DNA of 64,000 nt from Paenibacillus thermotolerans. Its GTDB lineage: Bacteria; Bacillota; Bacilli; Paenibacillales; YIM-B00363. Below are positions 51,791 through 61,682 of this stretch, in pieces. The notes beneath the pieces were generated by a model that was given only the letters and a program-made list of their open reading frames with translations, did not search any database and had not been told where the DNA came from. Location of the stretch: contig NZ_JAQZSG010000027.1 of NCBI RefSeq assembly GCF_028745515.1, positions 1 through 64,000 on the forward strand, given 5' to 3'. Made by a program: the position numbers and the translations under genes. Position 1 is the stretch's first letter, and each line of letters opens with the position of its first letter.

Positions 51791-52648
51791 TTATCCCGTA
51801 TGTGTTCCTTGCATGATATCAAGCAATCGTTGCAAATCGTCGGCCGAGTAATACGAGATTTCAATTTTCCCTTTATCCTTGTTCGCTTTAATTTTCACGG
51901 TCGTTCTTAGCATCTCGCGCAAGCTTTCTTCCAGCTCGTGAATATACGGATCCCGTTTTACTTTTTTCGCTAAAGCGGCTTTCTTTTGCTGAGGGTCCTC
52001 TCTTCTGCGAATCTCCTCTTCCAGCTCACGGACGCTCCATTCCTTCGCGATCGTCAACTCTGTCAGCTCCAGGATCGATTTCTCATCCTTAAGGCCCGCG
52101 ATCGCTCTAGCATGACCCATCGATAATGTTCCACGTGAAACATAATTTTTCACTTTAGAGGGAAGCTGCAGCAGGCGGAGAAAATTCGCAATGTGCGACC
52201 TGGATTTCCCGACCTTCACGGAAAGCTCCTCTTGCGTTAGCGAAAACGTATCGATTAAATTTTGATACGCAGTGGCTACCTCCATCGCATTCAAGTCCTC
52301 GCGTTGCAAATTCTCGATCAACGCGATCTCCATCACCTGTTGATCGGTGAAGCTTCGTACGACCGCAGGAATGGTAGCCATACCCGCTTTTTGCGATGCT
52401 CTCCATCTGCGTTCGCCGGCGATAATTTCATAGCCCTTTAATACGGAACGAACGATAATCGGCTGAATGACGCCATGCTCTTTAATCGAGGAGGCTAACT
52501 CCGCAATACCGTCATCGTCAAAGTGCTTTCTTGGTTGATACGGATTCGCCCTTAATTGCGATACCGCAATTTCCACTACTTTATCGTCGTCTTTAATGCT
52601 AAGCGCCGGAATCAACGCGTCTAATCCTTTTCCCAGCCGTTTATTCAA
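51791..52648 (-). CDS. spo0J: Chromosome-partitioning protein Spo0J (ParB)
   Basis: 285 residues. CTP-binding ParB domain with NPYQPRKHFDD, GVIQPIIVR and AGERRWRAS; HTH with LTQEELSVKVGKSRSHIANFLRLL; C-terminal dimerisation segment. It clamps on DNA at parS and loads SMC. A perfect parS lies inside this gene. It overlaps soj by eight bases. Confidence 0.97.
   Translation of the reverse strand: MNKRLGKGLDALIPALSIKDDDKVVEIAVSQLRANPYQPRKHFDDDGIAELASSIKEHGVIQPIIVRSVLKGYEIIAGERRWRASQKAGMATIPAVVRSFTDQQVMEIALIENLQREDLNAMEVATAYQNLIDTFSLTQEELSVKVGKSRSHIANFLRLLQLPSKVKNYVSRGTLSMGHARAIAGLKDEKSILELTELTIAKEWSVRELEEEIRRREDPQQKKAALAKKVKRDPYIHELEESLREMLRTTVKIKANKDKGKIEISYYSADDLQRLLDIMQGTHTG
52127..52142. promoter_or_regulatory. 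parS centromere site
   Basis: TGTTCCACGTGAAACA, an exact match to the Bacillus parS consensus, inside the spo0J coding region as in Bacillus subtilis. Confidence 0.95.
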
Positions 52649-53402
52649 CCGAGATCACTTCCTTCGCAAGCTCCAAATATACTTCTGCGCCTTTGGATCT
52701 TGGATCATAAGTAATGATCGACTGTCCATGGCTCGGTGCTTCGCTAAGTCGAACGTTGCGGGGAATTATCGTTTGGTACACTTTATGCTGAAAATACTTT
52801 TTTACTTCCTCTATGACCTGAATTCCTAAATTCGTACGGGCATCCAGCATCGTCAAAAGAACACCTTCGATCTGCAATCCCGTATTTAAATGCTTCTGGA
52901 CAAGCCGAATCGTATTCAACAATTGACTCAAGCCTTCTAAAGCGTAATATTCGCATTGAATCGGAATTATAACGGAATCTGCGGCCGTGAGCGAGTTGAC
53001 GGTAAGCATACCTAGCGAAGGCGGGCAATCGATCAAAATATAATCATACATGTGGCGAACGAGATTCAGCGACTTCTTCAGCCTAACCTCCCGAGAAATC
53101 GTCGGAACAAGCTCAATCTCGGCACCGGCCAATTGAATGGTCGCCGGAAGCACCTTAAGATTCGGAATTATCGTATCAACGATCGCTTCTTTCGGATGTA
53201 CGTCATTAATTAATACATCATAAATACAATGTGCAACATCCGCCTTATTGACTCCGATCCCGCTTGTAGAATTCCCTTGCGGATCGATGTCAACCAACAG
53301 TACATTTTTCCCTAACGAAGCAAGGGACGCTCCTAAATTTACGGAGGTTGTCGTTTTACCGACTCCGCCCTTTTGATTCGTTATGGCAATGATTTTAGAC
53401 AA
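52641..53402 (-). CDS. soj: Chromosome-partitioning ATPase Soj (ParA)
   Basis: 253 residues from the TTG at 53402 (GGGGTGAACGAG upstream); a GTG three codons earlier is less likely because the product then starts SKIIAITNQKGGVGKTT as usual. Deviant Walker A KGGVGKTT, switch DIDPQGNSTSG and YILIDCPPSLG are intact. ParA ATPase acting with Spo0J in origin segregation and regulation of DnaA. Confidence 0.97.
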   Translation of the reverse strand: MSKIIAITNQKGGVGKTTTSVNLGASLASLGKNVLLVDIDPQGNSTSGIGVNKADVAHCIYDVLINDVHPKEAIVDTIIPNLKVLPATIQLAGAEIELVPTISREVRLKKSLNLVRHMYDYILIDCPPSLGMLTVNSLTAADSVIIPIQCEYYALEGLSQLLNTIRLVQKHLNTGLQIEGVLLTMLDARTNLGIQVIEEVKKYFQHKVYQTIIPRNVRLSEAPSHGQSIITYDPRSKGAEVYLELAKEVISVE

Positions 53403-53623
53403 CTCGTTCACCCCAAAGCTTTAAAAATTCATGGCGGAAAGTACATTCTTCCGACCTGCCGCCCTACTTATACATTTCTACAAGAAAACCTCTTTCGAAG
53501 CCCAATCAAAAAGCGGACCGCGAATAGAGGACGGTTTTTCTTGGTAAACAATTTATTGACAGGCTTTATACTTATAAATATTATAACGTAAAAAAATCAC
53601 TAGAATCACAGTAAGATGTCGGC

Positions 53624-53646
53624 AAAAAAAGCGGCTTTCGCCGCCG
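53624..53646 (-). terminator. Terminator after noc
   Basis: GCGGC-GAAA-GCCGC hairpin followed by seven T on the minus strand. Confidence 0.9.
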
Positions 53647-53665
53647 AAAAGAGACGATACCGCAT

Positions 53666-54493
53666 TTATTTTTTAGGGATTTTGATTACGATTTCATATC
53701 GATCCTCATAATCCTGTTCGTCGGTTACAATTTGCATACCGGAGCCCAGCACCATATCTACCGACTGACGAATCGTGTTAACGGCAAGCCGAACATCCTT
53801 CGAGAACGAAAACCTTCTCGGTTTCTTTTCCTTGGACTGCTGAATCGATTCCAACAGGAATGCAATCCGGTTCTCGGTTTGCTTCACATTCAACTCTTTC
53901 GTCAAAATATCTTCTAAAATTTTCAGTTGCAGCTCTTCCGAAGGCAACGATAGCATAGCCCGAGCATGCCTTTCGGTAATTCTCCGCTCCATTAAAGCCA
54001 TTTTTACCGTATCGCAAAGCTGCAGCAGACGAATTTTATTGGCGATGGTGGATTGGCTTTTCCCTAATCTCTGAGCAAGACTCTCTTGCGTCAACTGATG
54101 AATTTCTATCAGCTTCTGATAGGCAATAGCTTCTTCAATAGAAGTAAGCCCTTCTCGCTGCAAGTTCTCGATCAAAGATATCGAGGCTGCTTGAGAGTCG
54201 TTGAATTCACGGACTATGGCAGGGATCGTATCCCAACCCAGCTTTGAAACGGCACGCCAACGGCGCTCCCCGGCAATCAATTCAAACTTTCCGTCCCTGA
54301 CTCGAACGACAATCGGTTGAATCACGCCATGCGTTTTAATCGTTTGGCATAATTCCTCGATTTTTTCGTCATCGAACACACTTCTCGGCTGATAGGGGCT
54401 CGGAACGATTTCATGAACGGGAATTTGCTTTACTTCTTCATTCGTTTGTTTCTCCGCCATACCAAAAAAGCGGCTAAACTGGTCCTTCATCAT
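53666..54493 (-). CDS. noc: Nucleoid occlusion protein Noc (ParB paralogue)
   Basis: 275 residues, start taken as the ATG at 54493 so that the product begins MMKDQFSRFFG, matching the membrane-targeting N-terminal helix of Bacillus Noc. ParB-type core: EIVPSPYQPRSVFDD, GVIQPIVVR, AGERRWRAV; HTH LTQESLAQRLGKSQSTIANKIRLL. Binds Noc sites and blocks division over the chromosome. Confidence 0.95.
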   Translation of the reverse strand: MMKDQFSRFFGMAEKQTNEEVKQIPVHEIVPSPYQPRSVFDDEKIEELCQTIKTHGVIQPIVVRVRDGKFELIAGERRWRAVSKLGWDTIPAIVREFNDSQAASISLIENLQREGLTSIEEAIAYQKLIEIHQLTQESLAQRLGKSQSTIANKIRLLQLCDTVKMALMERRITERHARAMLSLPSEELQLKILEDILTKELNVKQTENRIAFLLESIQQSKEKKPRRFSFSKDVRLAVNTIRQSVDMVLGSGMQIVTDEQDYEDRYEIVIKIPKK

Positions 54494-54846
54494 GTTGTGC
54501 AACACCCTGCTTTCACTCTGACCTTATTTCGTGGTCTTATGAGCAACATTACGTCCCATGAGCAAAACAAACCTCCGCAAAAAACCGATTCTGCGGAGAC
54601 AAGTGGGCTTTTTAACGATATAGAATATGTTCGCTCTAATTATAAAGCGGTCACCTATCCCATACCAAGAAAAACCTCTTCTTCATCGCGGTTGCTCATC
54701 CTCGAATGTACTGCAAAAGAAGTTTTTCTTTAGAAGCTTTTTGCTGTTCCTAAATATAATTCGATAACAATCGTCATTTTCCTGCAATATATTTCGAAAG
54801 AATTTATGTTCCACGTGGAACATATTGCCGAATCTAAGGACAAAGA
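54494..54846. promoter_or_regulatory. noc-rsmG gap with a palindromic parS-like site
   Basis: No gene seen. It contains a CTCCGCA / TGCGGAG hairpin (about 54573-54598) with a T-run in its loop on the minus strand, a long AT-rich stretch, and the parS-like sequence at 54807-54822. Confidence 0.5.
54807..54822. promoter_or_regulatory. Second parS-like site, perfectly palindromic
   Basis: TGTTCCACGTGGAACA differs from consensus parS by one base (A to G in the right arm), which makes it fully symmetric. It lies 25 bases from the rsmG stop codon. Confidence 0.8.
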
Positions 54847-55575
54847 TCAAGGCTGGAGCAAGGGTGACTTCAACGGCGTCCCGGCCTTGCGCGGATAAGC
54901 TTTCGGCGTATTTTTATGCTTGTCGATAATAATGATATGCCGTTTCGAGCCATCCTCCGGAAGCTCAAGCGAATGCTCCTCCCGAACCTTCCCGCCGAGC
55001 TGCCGAATCGCAAATTGCGCTTCTTTCAGCTCCTCCTGCGGATCGGCGCCTTTCATTGCGGAAAATATTCCGCCCACCTTAACAAGCGGCATACAGAACT
55101 CCGCAAGCACACTCAACCTCGCCACCGCTCGCGCCGTAACCATGTCATACGTTTCTCTGTGTGCCCGGTCGCGGCCGACATCCTCCGCCCTCCCGTGTAC
55201 GCAATGCACATCTTGCAAGCCAAGCGACTTCGTTAACGATGTCAGAAAACCGATCCGCTTCTGAAGCGAATCGATGATGGTGACGGATAAATGAGGGAAC
55301 AAAATTTTTAACGGTATGCTCGGAAAGCCCGCTCCCGCCCCTACATCTGCAAGCGTGTTGATCTCCTGCAGCGGAACGACGAAAGAAAGGGAAGCCGAAT
55401 CGTAAAAATGCTTTACGTACACCTGTTCCCTATCCGTGATCGCCGTTAAATTCATGCGCTCGTTCCAGTCGACGAGCTCGCGGAAATACGTCTCAAATTG
55501 CTCCGATTGACGAGGCGAAACGTCGATGCCGCGCTTCGCCATCAATTGTACGAAAGTCAAAGCGATATCGCTCAT
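54847..55575 (-). CDS. rsmG: 16S rRNA (guanine527-N7)-methyltransferase
   Basis: 242 residues from the ATG at 55575, four bases after mnmG; a longer frame would run into mnmG. Rossmann methyltransferase motif LADVGAGAGFPSIPLKI and the following TIIDSLQKRIGFL. Methylates G527 of 16S rRNA; loss gives low-level streptomycin resistance. Standard neighbour of mnmG. Confidence 0.96.
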   Translation of the reverse strand: MSDIALTFVQLMAKRGIDVSPRQSEQFETYFRELVDWNERMNLTAITDREQVYVKHFYDSASLSFVVPLQEINTLADVGAGAGFPSIPLKILFPHLSVTIIDSLQKRIGFLTSLTKSLGLQDVHCVHGRAEDVGRDRAHRETYDMVTARAVARLSVLAEFCMPLVKVGGIFSAMKGADPQEELKEAQFAIRQLGGKVREEHSLELPEDGSKRHIIIIDKHKNTPKAYPRKAGTPLKSPLLQP

Positions 55576-55579
55576 GGAC

Positions 55580-57484
55580 TTATACCTGCTTTGCATGGGC
55601 TTCCGCCGTTTTTCGGTTGAAATGCTCTAAATACACCAGAAGAATGGAAATGTCGGCGGGAGAAACGCCGGAAATCCGCGACGCCTGGCCGATCGAAATC
55701 GGACGAATCTTCGTAAGCTTCTGCCTCGCTTCCGTTGCGATGCCATGAATGTCGTTATAATCGATCGTATCGGGAATCCGCTTCTGATCCATCTTCTTGA
55801 GTCTTTCGACTTGCGCCAGCTGCTTTTCGATATATCCGGTATACTTAATCTGAATTTCAACTTGCTCCTTCATCTCTTTATCCAGTTCAAACGGAGAAGG
55901 GAGCATCCGTTCCATATGCGCATATGTGATTTCCGGACGGCGAAGGATCGACGCGGCGTCCACGGAATTGTTCAGAAGCACGGATCCGGCTTCAGCAAGA
56001 ACGGCCTGAACGTGCTCTTCCGGACGCAGCTTCGTCTTCTGAAGCCGCTCCACCTCTTGCTCAATCATCGATTTCTTGTGCAAGAAGCGCTGATAACGTT
56101 CCTCGGGAACAAGACCTATATCATGTCCGATTGGAGTAAGACGAAGATCGGCATTATCATGGCGCAGCAACAGGCGATATTCAGCCCGGGAAGTAAGCAG
56201 CCGGTACGGCTCGCTCGTCCCTTTCGTGACAAGATCGTCAATCAGCACGCCTATATAAGCGTCGGATCTGCCGAGAATGACCGGCTCCTCGCCTTTCACC
56301 TTGCGAGCGGCATTAATACCGGCCATAATCCCTTGCGCCGCCGCTTCCTCATAACCCGAGGTGCCGTTAATTTGCCCTGCCGTAAACAAGCCGGAAATCA
56401 GCTTCGTCTCGAGCGAAGGCCACAGCTGCGTCGGAACGACCGCATCATACTCGATCGCATAACCGGTGCGCATCATTTCCACTCGCTCCAGACCGGGCAC
56501 CGATCGAAGCATGCGAAGCTGAATATCCTCAGGCATGCTTGTGGAAAGACCTTGCACATAATATTCTTTCGTACTGCGGCCCTCAGGCTCGAGGAACAAC
56601 TGATGCTTCGGCTTATCGGCAAATCTCACGATTTTGTCCTCGATGGACGGACAATACCGCGGCCCCGTACCTTCAATCGCTCCTGAAAACATAGGAGCCC
56701 GGTGCAAATTCGAATTAATGACCTCATGCGTCTCCGGCGATGTGTAGGTCAGCCAGCATGGGAGCTGTTCCGCCGTCGGTCCTTCCTTCGTTTCGTAGGA
56801 AAAAAATTGCGGCTCAGGATCCCCCGGCTGAATTTCCATTTTGTCGAAATCGATCGTATCCTTATGAACGCGCGGCGGCGTACCCGTTTTAAAGCGAACC
56901 AATTTCAGCCCGAGCTCCCGCAAATTTTCGGAAAGCTTGACGGATGGCTGCTGATTGTTCGGTCCGCTTTCATACATCAGTTCGCCCATAATGATTTTGC
57001 CGCGCAGGTACGTTCCTGTCGTCAATACGACGGATTTCGCCAAATATTGCGCGCCGGTTTTCGTAACGGCTCCTTTGCAGACGCCGTCCTCAACGATCAG
57101 CTCCTCCACCATCCCCTGGCGAAGCGTCAGGTTCGGCGTTTGCTCGATCGTCTCCTTCATCGTTTGCTGATACAAGAACTTATCCGCTTGCGCTCGCAGC
57201 GCATGCACCGCCGGCCCTTTGCCGGTGTTTAACATTCTCATTTGAATGAACGTCTTGTCGATGTTGCGTCCCATTTCCCCGCCCAAAGCATCGATTTCGC
57301 GAACGACATGCCCCTTCGCCGGGCCGCCGATGGACGGATTGCAAGGCATGAATGCAACCATATCCAAATTAATCGTCAAAAGGAGCGTTTCGCACCCCAT
57401 TCTTGCCGCCGCCAAAGCCGCCTCGCAGCCCGCATGTCCCGCGCCGATCACAATGACATCATATTCTCCAGCTACATAGCTCAT
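55580..57484 (-). CDS. mnmG: tRNA uridine-5-carboxymethylaminomethyl synthase subunit MnmG (GidA)
   Basis: 634 residues. FAD-binding [19 protein letters not shown] at the N-terminus, the conserved [11 protein letters not shown] and catalytic cysteine region, and the C-terminal helical domain ([20 protein letters not shown]). With MnmE, installs the (carboxymethyl)aminomethyl group on wobble U34. 28 bases after mnmE. Confidence 0.98.
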   Translation of the reverse strand: MSYVAGEYDVIVIGAGHAGCEAALAAARMGCETLLLTINLDMVAFMPCNPSIGGPAKGHVVREIDALGGEMGRNIDKTFIQMRMLNTGKGPAVHALRAQADKFLYQQTMKETIEQTPNLTLRQGMVEELIVEDGVCKGAVTKTGAQYLAKSVVLTTGTYLRGKIIMGELMYESGPNNQQPSVKLSENLRELGLKLVRFKTGTPPRVHKDTIDFDKMEIQPGDPEPQFFSYETKEGPTAEQLPCWLTYTSPETHEVINSNLHRAPMFSGAIEGTGPRYCPSIEDKIVRFADKPKHQLFLEPEGRSTKEYYVQGLSTSMPEDIQLRMLRSVPGLERVEMMRTGYAIEYDAVVPTQLWPSLETKLISGLFTAGQINGTSGYEEAAAQGIMAGINAARKVKGEEPVILGRSDAYIGVLIDDLVTKGTSEPYRLLTSRAEYRLLLRHDNADLRLTPIGHDIGLVPEERYQRFLHKKSMIEQEVERLQKTKLRPEEHVQAVLAEAGSVLLNNSVDAASILRRPEITYAHMERMLPSPFELDKEMKEQVEIQIKYTGYIEKQLAQVERLKKMDQKRIPDTIDYNDIHGIATEARQKLTKIRPISIGQASRISGVSPADISILLVYLEHFNRKTAEAHAKQV

Positions 57485-57512
57485 TTGTTTGAATGTCCCT
57501 CCCTCTGATTCG

Positions 57513-58889
57513 TCATTTCCCTAAACAAAACTGTGAAAAAATTTGATCGATCAACGAATCGCTCACTGCATCACCGATAATTTCGCCCAGCTGCTCCCAA
57601 GCGTTCCGGATATCGATTTGAATCATATCGATCGGCACCTTCATTTCGACGCCTTGAAGTGCTTCATCCAGCGCATGACTTGCCTTCTTCAGCAAATGAA
57701 TATGCCTTGCGTTGCTGACATAAGTCATGTCGCCGGAATCCAAATTCCCGCTGAAGAAAATCGCGGTTACCGCCTTTTCCAGCCTGTTGATCCCTTCATT
57801 TTCCTTGGCGGACAGCCTCACGATCTTCTCTTGCGGAAACAGCTGCCCGATATATTGTTCATCCGTCTTTACCGGCAGATCGATTTTATTGATGATGACG
57901 ATCGTTTGCCTGTCCCCGAGCGATTCCATCATTTGTTTCTCCGCATCGGTTAACGGCTCGTTCGCGTTCACCACGAACAAAATCAGATCGGCGGAAGCAA
58001 GAGCGGCTTGTGACCGCTCAACGCCGATGCGTTCAACGACATCCTCCGTTTCGCGAATGCCGGCGGTGTCCAGCAGCTTTAGCGGAATACCGCCGATTGT
58101 AACATATTCCTCGATTACATCGCGCGTCGTACCCGGAATATCGGTAACGATTGCCCGATTTTCCTGCGTTAAAGCGTTAAGCAATGAGGACTTCCCGACA
58201 TTCGGCTTGCCTATAATGGCCGTTTCGATCCCTTCGCGAAGCAGCTTGCCTCGTTCTGCCGTACGCAGCATTTCGGCAATCGATTCCCGCGCGTACATGC
58301 ATTTGTCCCTAATAAACGCGTTGGTCAATTCCTCGACGTCATGCTCCGGATAGTCGATATTCACCTCGATGTGAGCCATCGTCTCCACGAGCGTCTGCCT
58401 TAACTTCTTCACCTCGCGGGATAACGCGCCCTCCGATTGCTTCATCGCAACGGAGAAAGCGCGGTCCGATTTGGAACGAATCAAATCCATAACCGCTTCC
58501 GCTTGCGATAAGTCGATTCGCCCGTTCAGGAACGCCCGCTTCGTAAATTCGCCCGGCTCTGCCAATCGAGCGCCGTACTCCAACAGAAGATCAAGCACTC
58601 TCTTTACGGAAACGATTCCGCCGTGACAGCTTACCTCCACGACATCCTCAGCCGTAAACGAACGTGGACCCTTCATCAGCGTGACCAGAACTTCTTCGAT
58701 TCGTTCCCCGGTTGCCGGGTGAACGATATGGCCGTAATGAACCGTATGTGAAGCCGCCTCGGTTAACTTCGTCTTGGAACGAAACACTTTATCCACTACT
58801 TGTGCCGACTCGGGCCCGCTTACCCGAATGACGGCAATGCTGCTTTCTCCAAGCGGCGTAGCTATGGCGGCAATAGTATCCTCATTCAT
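57513..58889 (-). CDS. mnmE: tRNA-modification GTPase MnmE (TrmE)
   Basis: 458 residues: formyl-THF-binding N-domain ([20 protein letters not shown]), helical domain, and G domain with G1 [13 protein letters not shown]3 DTAGIRET and G4 NKID. The C-terminal FCLGK gives the conserved catalytic cysteine. Partner of MnmG in wobble-uridine modification. Confidence 0.98.
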   Translation of the reverse strand: MNEDTIAAIATPLGESSIAVIRVSGPESAQVVDKVFRSKTKLTEAASHTVHYGHIVHPATGERIEEVLVTLMKGPRSFTAEDVVEVSCHGGIVSVKRVLDLLLEYGARLAEPGEFTKRAFLNGRIDLSQAEAVMDLIRSKSDRAFSVAMKQSEGALSREVKKLRQTLVETMAHIEVNIDYPEHDVEELTNAFIRDKCMYARESIAEMLRTAERGKLLREGIETAIIGKPNVGKSSLLNALTQENRAIVTDIPGTTRDVIEEYVTIGGIPLKLLDTAGIRETEDVVERIGVERSQAALASADLILFVVNANEPLTDAEKQMMESLGDRQTIVIINKIDLPVKTDEQYIGQLFPQEKIVRLSAKENEGINRLEKAVTAIFFSGNLDSGDMTYVSNARHIHLLKKASHALDEALQGVEMKVPIDMIQIDIRNAWEQLGEIIGDAVSDSLIDQIFSQFCLGK

Positions 58890-58954
58890 CGTTGATCACC
58901 TCAGTATGTGCCAGTCCCGATTAGTATTTACAAATACAATTTTTTCTTATTTCC

Positions 58955-59000
58955 TAAATAAAAAGCAATGACTACTTAATTTGCTTAAGTGAGCCATTGC
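58955..59000 (-). terminator. Terminator after jag
   Basis: GCAATGGCTCACTTAA pairs imperfectly with TTAAGTAGTCATTGC and is followed by TTTTTATTT on the minus strand. Confidence 0.8.
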
Positions 59001-59009
59001 CGCCGAAAT

Positions 59010-59696
59010 TTATTTTAAAGCGATTACGATACGGCGATTCGGTTCCTCGCCCTTGCTGTAGGTTTGAACCTTCGGGTGATTCTGAAGCTGATAATGAATG
59101 ATCCGCCGTTCCTGAGCGGTCATCGGCTCGAGCACAACCTCTCTTCTCGTTCGAACAACTTGATTGGCCAGCCGCAGCGACAAATCCTCAAGCGTCTTCT
59201 TCCGGCGCTCCCGGAATTGCTCCGCATCGAGAATGATCCGCACATGGCCATCGGAGTAACGGTTCGCATAAACATTAAGAATGAGCTGAAGCGCGTCCAA
59301 CGTTTGGCCGCGGCGTCCGATAATGATGCCCAAATCTTTGCCCGCAACATCCAGAATGACATTGCCTTCCTTATCCTTGCGATTCGACACTCCGGCTTCG
59401 AGCCCCATGGCTCGGAGCAGCTCGCCAAGATAGGCAACGGTATCCTCAATCGGATCCGTCGAAGGCTCTGCCGCAGCCGCCGGCGCTTCCGAAATCGCAG
59501 CTTCCGGAGACGGTTCGGCCGCTTCTATTACCTCAAGCTGGACCTCAGCGTCTCTGCCGCCGATTAATCCGAGCAGCGCCTTCTTGGGCTGCTCAAGTAC
59601 CGTCACCCTTACATGATCTTCCGTAACTCCCAGTTGCTCAAGACCTCTTCTTACCGCCTCTTGGACGGTTTTCCCCGTAAAGACCCGCTTTGTCAT
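59010..59696 (-). CDS. jag: RNA-binding protein Jag/KhpB (Jag-N, KH and R3H domains)
   Basis: 228 residues from the ATG at 59696. Jag-N domain (VFTGKTVQEAVRRGLEQLGV), an Ala/Glu/Pro-rich linker (about 65-90), KH domain with IIIGRRGQTLDALQ and C-terminal R3H (MTAQERRIIHYQLQNHP). Works with KhpA in RNA regulation and cell elongation. The start lies inside yidC: the two genes overlap by 59 bases, unusually long for this pair. Confidence 0.95.
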   Translation of the reverse strand: MTKRVFTGKTVQEAVRRGLEQLGVTEDHVRVTVLEQPKKALLGLIGGRDAEVQLEVIEAAEPSPEAAISEAPAAAAEPSTDPIEDTVAYLGELLRAMGLEAGVSNRKDKEGNVILDVAGKDLGIIIGRRGQTLDALQLILNVYANRYSDGHVRIILDAEQFRERRKKTLEDLSLRLANQVVRTRREVVLEPMTAQERRIIHYQLQNHPKVQTYSKGEEPNRRIVIALK

Positions 59697-60435
59697 TTCG
59701 AGGCTCACCCTTACCTTTTAATTGAGGTTTATAAATGAAGTACGATTGAACAATCGTAAACACGTTGCTGTAAAACCAGTACAGAACAAGGGCCGAAGGG
59801 AACTGCAGCGACATGACCAAGATCAATATCGGGAAAATCATCATCATCGCCTGCATATTCGACGGCATCTGCGATTGCATCATCTTCTGCTGCAAGAATG
59901 TCGTAATGGCCGCTAAAATCGGAAGAATATAATAAGGATCCTTCTCCCCTAATTGAAGCCATAAAAACGTATGCTCCCGAATATACGGGTTACCGAGGAT
60001 AGAGTTATAGAGCGCAATCAACACCGGCATCTGGATCAAGAGCGGGAAACAGCCGGCCATAGGATTGACGCCGTTCTGCTGGAACAGCTTCATCGTCTCT
60101 TCCTGCTGCTTCTTCGGATCGGTGCTGTATTTCTCACGAATCTTTTGCAGCTCGGGCTGAATCGCCTGCATCTGCTTAGAGGATTTATATTGCTTCAGCG
60201 TCAGCGGCAAAATCGCAAGACGCACAATAACGGTAATCACGAGAATCGCCAAACCGTATTGATTAAATAATGTGTGCGCCAGCCAGTCCAACGCGTCCGA
60301 AAGCGGGCCTACAATGTAACCATTCCAAAAGCCTGAACGATCGATGGTGTAATTTCTGTTCGGGGTACCGCAGCCCGCTAATAAAAGTAACGGTAATAAA
60401 GCTGCCCACTTCAAACGACGAGAAAGAGACAACAC
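59638..60435 (-). CDS. yidC: Membrane protein insertase YidC (SpoIIIJ type)
   Basis: 265 residues. Lipoprotein signal with LLLLAGC, then five TM helices of the YidC/Oxa1 core (WLAHTLFNQYGLAILVITVIVRLAI with the conserved positively charged residue; FPLLIQMPVLIALYNSILG). Basic C-terminal tail (GGKKRS). Inserts membrane proteins alone or with Sec. No yidD gene fits in the 111-base gap to rnpA. Confidence 0.96.
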   Translation of the reverse strand: MLSLSRRLKWAALLPLLLLAGCGTPNRNYTIDRSGFWNGYIVGPLSDALDWLAHTLFNQYGLAILVITVIVRLAILPLTLKQYKSSKQMQAIQPELQKIREKYSTDPKKQQEETMKLFQQNGVNPMAGCFPLLIQMPVLIALYNSILGNPYIREHTFLWLQLGEKDPYYILPILAAITTFLQQKMMQSQMPSNMQAMMMIFPILILVMSLQFPSALVLYWFYSNVFTIVQSYFIYKPQLKGKGEPRNDKAGLYGENRPRGGKKRS

Positions 60436-60546
60436 CTAAAACCTCCCACAAACCTCATTCGAGGTCCAATCTGCTGATAGTTGATGTTTAGCCTTGTGCA
60501 AGAAAAGCCTAACGTAAACTATACCATATTATTGAAGGGAAGAAAA

Positions 60547-60906
60547 CTAACGCTCATCCCTCGGAGGAGGCGAAAGAACCCCCGCTCTCTTTAATACATG
60601 GTGAACGCTTCGCTTCAGATCGGAGAACTCCAATTCGACCGCGGGTTTGCGTACGATCACCACGATATCGACGTTTTTTGCGATGCGGGTTTCCATCCCC
60701 CGCAAAATTTCCTTTAAACGGCGTCTCATTTTATTGCGCACAACGGCGTTGCCGATTTTTTTACTGGCCGAAATGCCGACGCGGAACGATTCCGCATCTT
60801 TCGAAGGCTTCACATATACGACCAGTTGATGGTTTGCGGCAGCCTTGCCATGTTTGAAAACTCTCGAAAAATCTTCTCTCTTCCGTAACCTAAGCCTCTT
60901 TTGCAC
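60547..60906 (-). CDS. rnpA: Ribonuclease P protein component
   Basis: 119 residues from a GTG at 60906 (GGGGTCGG upstream). QKRLRLRKREDFSRVFKHGK and the RNR-type motif RNKMRRRLKEIL are conserved. Protein subunit of RNase P, which trims tRNA 5' ends. 153 bases after rpmH. Confidence 0.97.
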   Translation of the reverse strand: MQKRLRLRKREDFSRVFKHGKAAANHQLVVYVKPSKDAESFRVGISASKKIGNAVVRNKMRRRLKEILRGMETRIAKNVDIVVIVRKPAVELEFSDLKRSVHHVLKRAGVLSPPPRDER

Positions 60907-61021
60907 GAAACCGACCCCAATAACCTTAATTTCAATAGGGTTAACAGAATTACCTATGTATATAAGTAAAACTTCAATCGAAGTAAATTACAAAAGATGA
61001 GCGACCGCGATATAGATATAT

Positions 61022-61050
61022 AACAAAAAAGACCACGTTTCGTGGTCTTG
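61022..61050 (-). terminator. Terminator or attenuator after rpmH
   Basis: AAGACCACG-AAA-CGTGGTCTT hairpin followed by six T on the minus strand, between rpmH and rnpA. Confidence 0.9.
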
Positions 61051-61059
61051 GTCTGCGAT

Positions 61060-61194
61060 TTAAGCAGTCAATACTTTTCTTCCCTTTTGGCGGCGCGCAG
61101 CAATGACCTTACGGCCATTCTTCGTGCTCATCCGCTTGCGGAAGCCGTGTACCTTTTTGCGTTTATTCGTATTCGGTTTAAAAGTCGGTCCCAT
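61060..61194 (-). CDS. rpmH: 50S ribosomal protein L34
   Basis: 44 residues from the ATG at 61194. Basic protein [20 protein letters not shown] with the [11 protein letters not shown]-terminus; full typical length. Strong ribosome site (AGGGGG) upstream. Sits beside oriC and reads away from dnaA. Confidence 0.97.
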   Translation of the reverse strand: MGPTFKPNTNKRKKVHGFRKRMSTKNGRKVIAARRQKGRKVLTA

Positions 61195-61243
61195 CGTTTG
61201 ACACCCCCTACATTGTCTTGCAACTAAAAACAGCGCTTTTTCC

Positions 61244-61272
61244 ATTAAACCATCAGGACGTCAAATTGTCAA
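61244..61272 (-). promoter_or_regulatory. Promoter of rpmH
   Basis: On the minus strand TTGACA (61267-61272), exactly 17 bases, then TTTAAT (61244-61249), 50 bases before the L34 start codon. Confidence 0.85.
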
Positions 61273-61682
61273 GGAAAAGCGATCTCCACAACCACAGGCT
61301 ATCCACATGTGAATAAATTTTGCGAAACAAATCGCAATTTGTCGAGTTGTGAACAACATGCTCACAATAAGCAGTTATGTTGACACTTTGTAAATGAAAA
61401 TAGTGAAAATGTGGATAACCCGCCAAACCTCATTGAAATACGCCATTTATTTTGCTATATTGGTTATGTTTTCGTTGTGAATAATTTTAATTATCCTCTG
61501 ATTTATCAACAGCTTGTGGATAACATTGTGAACAATTTCCCCTGTTTCCGGATAATTCGCATTCCCCGATTGTGCATATATAGGAGAAACTTCGACATAT
61601 TTCCGGACTGATTTACATATTTCGAACGAATGACGCGGCTTGGGCGACCGGCCGCGACGGTTTTCTAAGGAGTGAACGCATT
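61273..61682. other. oriC left part (rpmH-dnaA gap) with DnaA boxes
   Basis: DnaA-box matches to TTATCCACA: CTATCCACA (61299-61307), TTATTCACA on minus (61308-61316), exact TGTGGATAA (61410-61418), TGTGAATAA (61476-61484), TTATCAACA (61503-61511) and exact TGTGGATAA (61515-61523). The region is AT-rich, contains a TTGACA at 61380-61385 that may serve the dnaA promoter, and has no gene. Confidence 0.9.

Noticed and set aside
60436-60546. yidD between yidC and rnpA
   Set aside because: The gap is only 111 bases and holds no suitable reading frame.
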